Shown here piece after piece: positions 19,001 through 28,800 of a DNA stretch of 33,880 nt. The stretch's first letter is position 1. Every line of letters begins with the position of its first letter. A program made the translations under genes and the position numbers. Source of the DNA: Pedobacter alluvionis (lineage in GTDB: Bacteria > Bacteroidota > Bacteroidia > Sphingobacteriales > Sphingobacteriaceae). The notes beneath the pieces are model-generated. The model was not told the origin of the DNA. It made no database searches and worked only from the letters and a program-made list of their open reading frames with translations. The stretch lies in contig NZ_RCCK01000002.1 in assembly GCF_003664035.1 (NCBI RefSeq), positions 1-33,880 on the forward strand, given 5' to 3'.

Positions 19001-22000
19001 AATAGCCCCTGAGACCAGCCGTCGCTAATGATGTGATGAACTACACTGGCAAAAACCCATCGCTTCGCCGATAACTGATAAATAAACGCCCGCAACAATG
19101 GCCCTTTTTCCAGGTCGAAAGGCTGCATCGTATCTTCGAGGATCATTTCATTCAGTTCAGATCCAGCAAAACTGTTATAAAGCATATTTCTTCTTTCCAG
19201 TCTGAATCCGGATTGACCGGCCTCTGCTATTACCTGAACCACTTCGCCTTCGGCAGTAGTCTGAAATGTGGTTCTCAGGATTTCGTGACGTTTGATAAGC
19301 GAAAACAATGCTTTTTCAAGCGAATCAACATCTAAATCGCCTTCTAAAGTATATAGTCCGGGTATATTTAAAGTTTGATTCCCCGCTTCAAACTGGCTGA
19401 GTATCCAAAGTCTTTGCTGCGCAGAAGATAAGGGATAAAATGGTCTGAACTCCGCTTTTGGGATGATGGCGGCAAGGGTATTCCCTGTTTTTAGAATCAC
19501 ATCTGCCTGAGCCTCAAGGCTGGAATGGAGAAATAGTTGAGAGAAACTCAGCTTTACCTGAAACGTTTCCTGAATTTGCTGAGCTAAACGATGCAATTTC
19601 AGGCTGTTACCTCCCAGGTAAAAGAAATGATCAGCAGGACTTATATTGTTCCGCTTCAAAATCTTTTCCCAGATAATAATGAGTTTTCTTTCCGTAGAAT
19701 TACGTGGGTCCCTTTTCTTTTGTTCGGAAATAATGTTTGTTTTACTTAGTATCTGAAGCTTTTCTTTATCCAACTTTCCATTAACGGTAAGCGGCAACTC
19801 ATCCAGCAATCTGAAATGATCGGGCACGAGATACGAAGGCAATTTTAAAGAAAGGTAAGAACGCAGATCAGAAACCTGAACAGGGCCCACGCAAAATGCG
19901 ATAAGCGACTTGCTGCCATCGTCATCACTTCTTGTGATGACTGACACAGCACTGACATCAGGATGTTCCAAAATCGCATTTTCAATTTCACCGGTTTCCA
20001 CCCTGAAACCATTTATTTTCAACTGATCATCTTTTCTCCCGATAAATTCAATATCCCCAGCTGAAGTTAACCGCACAAAATCACCAGTTCTGTACATAAG
20101 CTTTCCGGGTCTTGCTGGATCGGGAAGAAATTTCGATGCAGTTAATTCTTTTCGGTTAAGGTAACCCTTTCCTACTCCTTCACCACAGATGTACAATTCG
20201 CCAGGTACTCCAATCGGACATATACTGCCAGCTTCGTTAAAAATATAAATATCTGTTCCGGAAATCGGCTTTCCGATAACAATAGGGCTGCCTGTTTCCA
20301 ATTCTTTCACAATACAGCCAACAGTAGTTTCCGTGGGTCCATATTCGTTATAAATTTTAATCGCAGGGTTAATGTTTTTGAGTATCCTAACCTGATCTTC
20401 TCTTACCTGTTCGCCGCCAACAATTGCAATTTTTACATACTCTGTTTTCAGGTTTAATGAAGCCAGCAAGCTGATATGTGATGGGGTTAGTTTAATTGAA
20501 TTAATCCCGCTTTCCGGACTAAAATAAGTGCTTAAGATTGTCGAAAGCTCTTCCCCCTGATCGTAAATCTTGAGGGTTCCGCCCATACAAAGGGTACAAA
20601 AAATGCTGGTTACGGTAAGGTCAAATGAAATCGAAGTAAACAGGCCAAAATTCACCTGGTCTAGTCCTGCAAAATAATAATGGTTAGCCCATTGAATATA
20701 ATGTTGAAGATTGCCGTGTGTAAGTTCACATCCCTTAGGTAGTCCGGTAGAACCAGAGGTATAAATCACATAAGCGGTATCTTCCGGATGTATAATCTGC
20801 GTAATAAATTTTGAGTCATATTTATCCTGCTGCCTTTCAAACTCCTGCCATTTTGCAGAATCGATTACCATATCGCAAGCACTATCGGCGATGAGGTAGG
20901 CTTTTCTTTCCTCCGGATATTCGGGATCTATGGGCAGGTAGGCCCTGCCAGATTTCAGAATACCGAGCAAAGTAATAATCAACTGCTCATTTCTATCTAA
21001 AAGCACAGAGACAGGCCGCTTTATTGCTGGCTTAATATGCGCTTTCAGATAAGCGGCAAACTGATTTGATAATGCATCGAGCTCGGCATAACTCATGGTT
21101 TTTCCCCTAAAGGAAAGTGCGGCATTATTTCCGTGGATTTTCACCTGTTGGTAGAACTCATCCAATACCGTATTTTGGTTACTTACCAGGCCGGAGTATT
21201 GATTGGCGATGTTCCTGATCATTGCATATTCTTCACTGCTCAGATACTCCAGTTGATTAACCGGGGTTAGCGGATGATTGAGCATGGCAGCAAGCAATAG
21301 ATCAAAATGTTCCATCATTCGCTCAATGAAACCCAGAGAATAGAGATCCGTATTGTATTCAGTATTTAGCTGAAGGCCTTCGGTAGAAACAGCGAAACTA
21401 AAAACCAAATCAAACTTGCTCACTACATGCTCCTTATCTGAAAATGCCGATACTTCCAGGCCATCAAATGTGAGCCTGTTATCTTTTTGAAAAGGCTGTG
21501 CCTGTAACACCATCACATCAAAAAGAGCATTTCTGCCGGTTCCTGTATTTAGTTTCAAATCTTCCAGCAGCTCGTCAAATGGATATGCCTGATTTTCGAG
21601 TGCTCCTATTGTGCAGGCTTTCACCTGGGCAAGAATGGCTCCGAAATCGTCAGTAGCAGAAAGCTGAATCCTTAAGGCCAGCGTATTCACAAAAAAGCCA
21701 ATCTGTGATTCCAGTTCGCTTGCTTCGCGTCCGGCTACGGGAGTACCAATAATCAGGTCGTTTTGCGATGTATAACGATACATAAGCGCATATACCGCTG
21801 ATAAAACACCCATAAACAAAGACGCATCCTGCTTTGAACAAAAGTGGCTTAACTTACGGCTGATGGAGGGGGCAATGAGCTTATTGAAAACTGCACCATT
21901 AAAGCTTTTAATAGTAGGCCTGCTCTTATCTCCCGGCATCTCTAGTATAGGTAATTCGCCTGCAAGTTTTTTCAGCCAGTATTCTTTTTGGGATTTGAGC

Positions 22001-22785
22001 GCTCCGCTTTCCAACTGCTCACGCTGTGCGCGGGCATAGTGCCGATAATGAAATTTTAAAGGTGTTAGCACACTGGCTTTCTGATTTAAGAAAGCATTAT
22101 AGAGTATTAGCAACTCATTCATCAAGATTTCAAGAGACCAGCCATCGCCGATAATATGATGCATAACATAATTGAAAACCCATTCCTTACCAGCTACTTT
22201 ATAAAGAGAAGTGCGTAATAACAGCGGGCTGGAAAGTTCAAATGGAATAGCCACACGATCAGCAATCAATCTGCTTAATTGCGAAACCGGATCTGGAATT
22301 TCTTCCATATCCACAAAAATAAAATCCAGATCAAATCCATCAACTGGTCTGATAAATTGTCTGACCGATTGAGCGTCTTCAGAAAAGAAAGTTCTTAAGC
22401 TTTCATGTCTGTTTATTAAGGCTATTAAAGCCTCCTTAAGTACTGAAACGTTAAGCTCTCCTTTAAAAATATAGCTACCAGACATATTGTAAGCAATATT
22501 GCCTGCTTCAAACTGACTTAGTATCCAAATTCTGTATTGTGAGGAAGATAAAGGATGAGATTCTGCTTCATCAGCATCAGCTGCAATTCCAATCTGATCA
22601 TAGGATATGCCATCTGCCAAAGGTGCATTACTCAAATACCTGATGATTGCAGCTTTGTTTAATTTAATTTCATTGATCAGATGTTCATCCAAAGCACCTT
22701 TTGGCGCATTGATTAACAATTCTCCATCAGATACCTTAATCAATATGTTTCGGGTTGCTAAATTTAAGATGAGGTGGTCTATCAT
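13093..22785 (-). CDS. NRPS-C: trimodular synthetase for Asn, Gly and an unassigned residue
   Basis: The protein is 3230 aa. Residues 1-55 are a TubC-like docking domain. Module 1: C domain (from H77; HHIIGDGWS from H209), A domain with D722 and code DLTKIGEVGK, one substitution from the published Asn code DLTKLGEVGK, PCP YLGGNSLK (S1061). Module 2: C domain (from Y1117; HHIISDGWS from H1250), A domain with D1763 and code DILQLGVIWK, a Gly code, PCP LGGHSLK (S2104). Module 3: C domain (from Y2160; HHIISDGWS from H2291), A domain with D2818 and code DSHSITLVVK, for which I recall no firm match, PCP LGGHSLKA (S3170). The C-terminus is a LWLK-containing acidic tail ending KEEMIF, resembling the tail of NRPS-B; there is no TE or E domain. 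All C domains look LCL-like. The 88-bp gap upstream contains no clear promoter, so the gene is probably expressed with NRPS-B. The ATG at 22785 is chosen because it begins the docking domain. Confidence 0.97.
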   Translation of the reverse strand: MIDHLILNLATRNILIKVSDGELLINAPKGALDEHLINEIKLNKAAIIRYLSNAPLADGISYDQIGIAADADEAESHPLSSSQYRIWILSQFEAGNIAYNMSGSYIFKGELNVSVLKEALIALINRHESLRTFFSEDAQSVRQFIRPVDGFDLDFIFVDMEEIPDPVSQLSRLIADRVAIPFELSSPLLLRTSLYKVAGKEWVFNYVMHHIIGDGWSLEILMNELLILYNAFLNQKASVLTPLKFHYRHYARAQREQLESGALKSQKEYWLKKLAGELPILEMPGDKSRPTIKSFNGAVFNKLIAPSISRKLSHFCSKQDASLFMGVLSAVYALMYRYTSQNDLIIGTPVAGREASELESQIGFFVNTLALRIQLSATDDFGAILAQVKACTIGALENQAYPFDELLEDLKLNTGTGRNALFDVMVLQAQPFQKDNRLTFDGLEVSAFSDKEHVVSKFDLVFSFAVSTEGLQLNTEYNTDLYSLGFIERMMEHFDLLLAAMLNHPLTPVNQLEYLSSEEYAMIRNIANQYSGLVSNQNTVLDEFYQQVKIHGNNAALSFRGKTMSYAELDALSNQFAAYLKAHIKPAIKRPVSVLLDRNEQLIITLLGILKSGRAYLPIDPEYPEERKAYLIADSACDMVIDSAKWQEFERQQDKYDSKFITQIIHPEDTAYVIYTSGSTGLPKGCELTHGNLQHYIQWANHYYFAGLDQVNFGLFTSISFDLTVTSIFCTLCMGGTLKIYDQGEELSTILSTYFSPESGINSIKLTPSHISLLASLNLKTEYVKIAIVGGEQVREDQVRILKNINPAIKIYNEYGPTETTVGCIVKELETGSPIVIGKPISGTDIYIFNEAGSICPIGVPGELYICGEGVGKGYLNRKELTASKFLPDPARPGKLMYRTGDFVRLTSAGDIEFIGRKDDQLKINGFRVETGEIENAILEHPDVSAVSVITRSDDDGSKSLIAFCVGPVQVSDLRSYLSLKLPSYLVPDHFRLLDELPLTVNGKLDKEKLQILSKTNIISEQKKRDPRNSTERKLIIIWEKILKRNNISPADHFFYLGGNSLKLHRLAQQIQETFQVKLSFSQLFLHSSLEAQADVILKTGNTLAAIIPKAEFRPFYPLSSAQQRLWILSQFEAGNQTLNIPGLYTLEGDLDVDSLEKALFSLIKRHEILRTTFQTTAEGEVVQVIAEAGQSGFRLERRNMLYNSFAGSELNEMILEDTMQPFDLEKGPLLRAFIYQLSAKRWVFASVVHHIISDGWSQGLFMKELLHFYHSHLKGVPVELPALAIQYKDYVVWQHESAQDEAGAKTGIYWQQQFAGKLPILQLATDKARPAVKQYHGRMFSKIIDAESMVLFKNFVLDQGSTLFMGLLSVMNTLLFRYTGQTDIILGTAVAGRENEALQHQLGLYLNTLALRTQFEGTDSFPDLLANVQKVTLEAFEYQSYPFDQLVEVLNLPRDLSRSALFDVFVLMQDADFPAEEFQQLSGILKIDNYNLTAVTGSKFDLTINFVERNEGLQLAIEYSTDLFHEDRISRLADHFEQIVKIVSVQPSASLETLNYLTKEELNRLLGAAVSTKGEPVQAALITDLFQEQVNLYGDSAALIFGNTRLTYREVSERAAKFGNYLIHKYAVAGGDLVGIKLNRTEWMVIVVLGILNSGAAYVPVDPDYPEERIDYIRDDSHWKVLIDQEELDLFLTEINQYSSHCSSLCSPENLAYVTYTSGSTGKPKGVMITHQNVTSFFRNFDAVFDFKARMRIAAATNYTFDISVLEILGSLAWGMELHLLNEPDPAVILKYLAENEINVLQVTPSRLNQIFEVPQLGLEDLKGLQVLLVGGEALTEQQYIRLGRLQGVKAINVYGPTEATIWSSSLDIGSSSSLSIGKPLQNEWIYILDKNQMMVPEGVEGEIYIGGAGVAVGYLNRPELSAEKIIADPYQSGQKVYRTGDKGKWLSDGNIAFTGRIDDQVKIRGYRIELGEIEYVLRLCKGVGEAVVITRMDLHQQHELVAYFVSKEVIDDKEIKDQLKRVLPAYMLPAYYIQLDKMPLTFNGKIDRQNLPDPGEFNRSSSTSYLAPGTETEQELALIWSSILSNTAIGLKDNFFDLGGHSLKTTRLANQIYKKFNVIIPLQELFTVSILEDQAKLIESYQKTSFDPILPAVQKIGYVLSSAQHRLWILSQFEESNVAYNIPAVYRFDGHLDQTVLSQTFFRLLERHESLRTIFSADKDGELTQVILNPESLDFSVVYEDMRQQEKHLLDDRIRNEVRIKFDLSSGPLLRVNLFQVADKQWIFVYTIHHIISDGWSMNILFNETVEIYNALLRGDTPVIPQLDIQYKDYAEWQNSKLDSPHLKELKNYWTSQFSGELPVLALPYDHLRPAIKSYQGGTVTAKVTAETLGKLKELVHKSGTTLFMGLLSAVNILLYRYTGQEDMIVGTPVAGRDHPDLENQIGLFVNTLALRTRLSDGDSFETILKEVKKVALAAYDHQLYPFDALVEDLNLPRDLSHNPLFEVMIVLQNNETDYRLQNRTSDLSVSMYKEIDHHTSKFDLLFNFSENGDGDLQIELEYNSDVFNKESAVRLISHFKQLTSAIIAAPQTAVSRLEYLSLLEKETLLSAFNQTTVTYAGEQTVISLFESQAVATPDSCAMVFEQVSYTYRELNELSNQLARYISGGSVVQKGTCISVLLERSAWSAVSMISIMKLGCIYVPIDASLPEARKKFMIEESNSAIVLSEGSQAVELALWLPDVSVVDIMAVPSDIDLSNPEVEIGWDDSSFIIYTSGSTGLPKGVEQTHRMLYNLILWDIEGAGFNKKTKHLQFSSFSFDSSLHDIYYALATGGEVHIINENLRQDLWSLKDYILNQQINTLSMPYAALKAMFSEIPIEEFHGHSIEEVISTGEQLYVSGGLLNFLKVNPSVRLFNLYGPSETHVVTGLSYRYADGDIPEKSGIGKPVYNTDIYVLDQQMQPVPIGVEGEIYIGGWNLAKGYFGNPELTSERFITHPFRKGQFVYKSGDIGKWLSDGSLEYIMRKDNQIKINGYRMELGEIESALRSHPQVEEAIVITLKTATGAPELVAYFVAMETLNLSDLKSHIRLIIPHYMLPHHYLQLDALPLTVNGKVDKRNLPNPSASANGRLQEYLAPENETEEKLVQIWSELLELEADKIGVNDNFFELGGHSLKATRLISRIKREFGIEIRIREIFTEPNIKSIAEGLNTILWLKNEVVEVSPDTDKEEMIF

Positions 22786-22873
22786 TTTATATCAATTTAT
22801 TAGCCGTGCAGATACAAACAGACATGGAATACCTTGTTGCCTGATCAATGAATTAAAAAATTTAAATACTATG
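22786..22873 (-). other. 88-bp AT-rich gap between NRPS-B and NRPS-C, no recognised signal
   Basis: This is the longest non-coding stretch in the window. It is AT-rich (TTTAAATTTTTTAA near its upstream end, ATATAAA just before the NRPS-C ATG). I searched it by eye on the coding strand for the Bacteroidota sigma-A pattern (TAnnTTTG at -7 with TTTG near -33) and found no convincing match. I also saw no strong GC hairpin followed by a T-run. Read-through transcription from NRPS-B is the simplest view. Confidence 0.6.
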
Positions 22874-25800
22874 TTATAATGTCAGTGTTTCTCTGGAATC
22901 ACCGGAAGTGCCATTAAATTCAGCAGACTCCTTCAACCATATTTTCTTTTGGATCTCTTGCGCCAGTGTTTGTATATCAACAGATTGGAAAACATCTTTT
23001 ATACTAATTGCAACAAGAAAGGACTGGCGGATCTTATTAACCATCGTTGTTGCCTTCAGGCTATGTCCGCCCGATAGGAAGAAGTTGTCCAGAACACCTA
23101 TTCCTTTAATTTGTAAGATATCTTCCCAAATATCGACCAGAATATGCTCCGTTTCGTTTGAAGGGGCTAGATAAGCAATACCTGAATCAATTTCAGATTC
23201 GGCCATAAACAACAAAGCTTTTTTATTAACCTTGCCATTATCGAGTGATGGAAACTGATCCAGTTGAACATAAGTAGAAGGAACCATATAATCGGGTATA
23301 TTTTTTATCAGGTGCATGGTTACCTGCGATTTGTTCAACTTTTCCGTAGCAACAAAATAAGCAATGAGTTCCTTTTCGGTTTTTTCTTTCTTCTGCCAAA
23401 GTACAATGGCCTGTTCAATTGGCCCGAATTTTAACAAAGCATTTTCGATTTCTCCTAATTCTATACGATGCCCTCTGATTTTTACCTGATCATCTTTCCT
23501 GCCCACAACTTCCAGTGTTCCATCAGATAACCACCTTCCCAAATCTCCGGTTTTAAACATTTTCTTTCCTTGCAGATAAGGATTGTCCACAAATTTTTCC
23601 GCAGTGAGCTCCGGCAAATTCATGTATCCTCTGCAAAGCCCGTCTCCACTGGTACACAGCTCTCCAAAAACACCAATAGGACACAATAAATGATTTCCGG
23701 AAAGAACATAAGTGCGGGTATTCTGTATAGGTGAACCCACCAAAATGGGTTTAAATTCATCGACCACATCAATTAAATAAGAGGCGGTAACATCCGAAAG
23801 CTCAGTTTGACCATAAGTATTCACAATCTTAAGGTGCTCGTTCCCCTTCTGACATTTTTTTAAAAAATGAGGATTCAATTTTTCACCTGTAAGAATCAGC
23901 ATATTCAAATGCTCTAGGTTTATCTCCTTTTCGTGCAACAGCAATTCATTGAGCTGTGAAGGAATCAATTCTAACGTATTTACCTGATATCTGAGCGATT
24001 GAGCTAATAAAAGGCTGGTATTTAGAAGTTCTTCTCGATTGCAGAAATAAACGCTGCCGCCAACAATCAGCGGAGCAAACAATTGCCATATTCCACCTAC
24101 AAAATGTAACTCCGAACTGTGACAGATGGTTTCGCCTTCCCTTAAATCAAGTAAACTGATCTTACTGAAAAGGTGATTGATAACTCCTTTATTTTCTATC
24201 ATGCATCCCTTAGGAAACCCAGTCGAACCTGAAGTGTATATCACAAAGGCAAGATGCCCTGAATCGGCTTCGGATGGTAAATCTTCATAGTCGTAATCAC
24301 CTGAAGTCTCTATAAAATCAGTCAACCCGACACTGTTGAAGATACCTTTACATCCACTGTCTTTTACAATGAAATCTGCACGCCCGTCAAGGCTCCTGGC
24401 ATCAACAGGAACAACTCCTGCCCCAGTTTTTAGAACAGCCAAGATAGCAATTATCATCCACTCGCTCCGTTCCAGCTTTATGGCCAGCAAATCGTCAGGC
24501 ATTAACGCATATTTATTTTTAAGATAAGCCGCAAGGCGATTAGCCATTGTGTTGATTTCTAGGTAGCTAAATTCCTGTACTCCGAAAATCAGCGCGGTAG
24601 ATAAAGGTGTTCTGGCGACCTGCTCCTCAAAAAGCATTTTCAGGGTTTTACTTTCCGGATAAACCTGCTCCGTATCATTAAACAGGTTTAATAACTTGTG
24701 CTCTTCTGCTGCTGACAAATAATTAAGTTCAGTTAATGGCATCGATGGTGCCATGAGAATGGCTTCCAGTAATTGTTCCAGGTGATTCCCAAGCCGATCT
24801 ACAGTCTCTTTATAAAACAGATCACTGTCGTATTCAATTCTAATCAGTAATTCTTCCCCATTTTCCACACAATCGAAAGTCAGATCAAATTTACTGTTGT
24901 TATTTTCGTGTTGTTCATAACCCGTAACGATAAGTTCTCCCATTTTCTTTTCCCGCTGATCGCGTAGCAAATGGTTATTCTGAAGGACAATCATCACATC
25001 AAATAAGCTACCCCTGCTAAGGTCACGTTTCAGGTTCAGATCATATACGAGTTCATCAAATGGATACACCTGATGCTCATAAGCACCAAGCATCATCTCT
25101 TTCACATTAGCCAGTAAAGCCACAAACCCCTTTCGGGCATCGAAACGTGTTCTTAAGGCAAGGGTATTAACATAAAAGCCAATTTGTTCCTCCAAATCAG
25201 CATGGTCCCTGCCCGCTACCGGAGTACCGATCACAATATCCTCCTGGTTGGTATACTTATAGAATAAAGCATTGATCAAAGCGGTTATACCCATAAATAA
25301 GGTTTGTCCTTCCAGTTGAAGCAATGCCTTCAATCCGGCAGTCAAACTGGCATTTATACTAGTAGTAACCGTTCCACCTTTAAAGGATTTGAGAGAAGGC
25401 CTTGATTTATCGGTGGGCAGATTCAACACCGGAATTCCATCTTCAAATTGCTTCAGCCAATATCCCCTATGCTGACCCATAGCAGTTCCGCTCAACAGCT
25501 CCTGCTGCCATACCGCGTAATCTTTATATTGTATATTTAATGGCGGTAACGGAAGCAGGTTTCCATTTACATAATGGTTATACAGAGTTCTCAACTCGTT
25601 TACCAGAATACCTGCAGACCAGCCATCACTTATGATATGATGCATCGTACAGGCCAGTATCCATTCTTCTTCTCCTGAGCGTACAAGTACGATTCGGATT
25701 AAAGGCCCAGTTGCTAGATCAAATGCCCTGATAAATTCCTGTTTTAAAAACGAACTAATTTCCTGCTCATTTCCCTGACGGAGATCATTAACAGGGAGAC

Positions 25801-28800
25801 TAAAATCAATAGCTGAAAAGGGGATAATAAATTGCCCCGGAATTCCCGCGTCGTCGGCTTTAAAAACTGTCCTCAGGATCTCATGCCGACTAATCAATGC
25901 TTTAAATGCATATTTAAGCGCCTCAATATCCAGTATTCCTTCCATCTTATAAATGGCAGGAATATGATAAGAAAGACTATTTTCTTCAAACTGGCTCAAT
26001 ACCCATAGCTGTCGCTGAGAGGAAGACAATGGATAAAAGTCCTGCTCTTCCGCGTTTTTTATCACCTGAAATCCGGTATTATTTTTGGCATTCAACACCC
26101 CAACAATACCTTCGATAGTCGGATGAAGGAACACTTCCGGAATGGAAATCTGGAAATCAAGCTCCTTGTGCAGTCTGTTTACAAATGCACCAACGGATAA
26201 TGAATTCGCTCCGATATCAAAGAAATCATCTTTAATCCCTATATTTTTTAATTGAAGTATGCGTTTCCACAATTCAGCAATTTTGAGCTCAAGTTCAGTT
26301 TTTGGCTCCTCATAGTTATCCAGCTGTTCTTCATGCAGCAACTCCGGTACAGGAAGCTTTTTCCTGTCAATTTTACCATTGCTATTTAAGGGAAGTGCCG
26401 TCAGTTTTATAAACAGATGAGGAACCATGTAAAAAGGAAGCAAATCTTTTAGATAATGCTTAAGCTCATCGATAGCTAAGTCACTATGCATGACTACATA
26501 AGCGCATAACTGATTGTTATTATTCGAATCTTTGCTCACGCTGACAATGGCTTCCTTAACCTCTTCATGCTTTAAAAGCACACTTTCTATTTCCCCAAGT
26601 TCAACCCGGTATCCCCTGATTTTAACCTGATCATCTTTTCGTCCTAAAAATTCCATGTTACCATCAGCCATCAACCGACCAAGATCTCCGGTTTTATACA
26701 TGCGCCCTCCGAGTTCATGATGGAAAGGATCTGCCTTGAAAGACTGTTCCGTTTTTATGGGATCATTGGCATAACCATATGCTACACCAAGCCCTCCAAT
26801 ATACAACTCGCCTGCAACACCTTTCGGAACAGGTCTTAAGTGATCGTCCAGAATATAGAAAAAATTATTGCTGATCGGTTTTCCATAAGGAATGCTTGAC
26901 CAGGAAACGGTAGAAGATTTCACCGGATAAAAATTAGACCAGACCGTCCCCTCTGTTGCTCCTCCCAGACTGATAATTTGCGCATTTGGGAAACGCTGTA
27001 TAATCCGATCCGGTAATTGAACCGGGATCCAGTCGCCGCTTAGAAAAACAAGTCTTAGCTCCTCTTGCAGATAACCATCCCTGCCTTCTTCCAGCTCTCC
27101 TATAAGATAGTTCATCGTTGTTGGAACCGAGTCCCAGAAGGTGATGTGCTCTCGTTTAAGAAGTTCTTTCAATAAGGCCACATTCTGTACTTCTTCCTGT
27201 CTCGCAATAACGATGGCCCCACCCGCGGCCAACAGGCCGAATATGTCATAAACGGACAAGTCAAAACACATAGAAGTAATAAACAGAAGGCGATCTTCAG
27301 CCCCGATCTGATAAGTTTTATTTACCCATTCGACCAGGTTTACAGCAGCATTATGAGCTATCATTACCCCTTTAGGACGTCCGGTTGAACCAGATGTGTA
27401 AATGGTATAGGCCAGCTGTAAAGGATCAATGTCAACATTTGGATTGCGCTGCTCAAATTCTACTCCGGGGTCATGATCAATCCTTAAAAAGGTGATTTCA
27501 CTGATTTTTTCTGATAATGGATAAGTTTCATCTGTCAGTATCTTTGCCACTCTCGAATTTAATGCAATATATTCTTGCCTATCTGTTGGATATTCTGGAT
27601 CTATAGGAACATAGGATGCACCACACTTTAGTATGGCAAACATACCCACGATCATATCAAAACCTCTCTTAACCAGTAAACCAATGTTTTCGGCAGGCAA
27701 TACTCCCTGCTTTAAGAGCAAGTGTGCAAGCTGATTCGCCTTTTCATTCAGCACTAAATAGCTCATGGTCTCCCCATCTTGAGTTAGCGCAACATGCTCC
27801 GGAGTCTTTTTTACCTGATCCTCTAACAAACCATGTAAAGTTTGCTGATCTGAATAAGGTGATATCGTATCATTAAAGTTGTAGAGGATTTCTTTTAATT
27901 CAGGCGGTGTTAATAAACGAATGGCTGATAATGGTGTAGTAACATCCTTGCAGAAGCAATCCAGAATGCGGATATACAAATCCAGTGCATATTTAACTTC
28001 TGTTTCCCGGAAGTAAGCAGGCGTATATTTAATGCTGATACTTAGGTGATCCAATGTTTTACCGACTTCTACATCAAATAAGGTATTCGTCATCATATTG
28101 GCCTGATCGGGTTCCACCAATTTCCTATCGGCATCAAACAGTTTGATATTGGATGCATCATTCAGATCTTTATACAAATGAAAATCTGTATAATTGAGTA
28201 TGGTATCAAAGATCGGGTTAGACGATCCGGTCTTCTCTTCTATGATTTTAGCAATTTCACTAAGATGGATCTCATTTGGTTTCACGGTTGTCAAACAATT
28301 ATTAACCGACTTCAGAAAGGACAGGATATCCATCGGTTTTGACACATCCACTCTTACTGGGACAGTATTCAAAAAACAGCCCATAATATATTCGCTGTTA
28401 TCTAACGGCGGCCTATCGTGGGTAACCATACCGGTAACTACATCCTGCTCTGCGCAAATGGTATGTAATAAATACAAATGAGCGGCAAGACAAATTGACT
28501 TAAATGCCAGCTGATGCTTGGTCGACAAGTCCTGCAATCTAAGTAAAAGATCTCCCTTAACCGTATGAGAAACATATTTCATGCCGGTATAATCGCTGAT
28601 CTTAGTTCCTTTGTAATTGAAAGGGAGCTTATTTCTGGTATAACCAGCAAGCAATTCTTTCCAATACATTTCTACGGAAGGCGTTTTTTCCCTGCCCAGA
28701 AAAACTGCACAATAATCCTTATAGGTGTTTTTGAGCGGAGGCAGGCTCAGCATATCTTTTCCTGCTAGTAGCTCCGTCAATTCTTTGTTAAAAATAGAAA

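Noticed and set aside
22786..22873. Promoter for NRPS-C in the 88-bp gap
   Set aside because: AT-rich, but no convincing TAnnTTTG/TTTG pair on the coding strand.
28194..28481. Plus-strand open frames (for example 28194..28481, 22607..22879, 7530..7793, 11366..11551) as genes
   Set aside because: They lie antisense to conserved NRPS domains that are continuous on the minus strand, and show no recognisable protein family.
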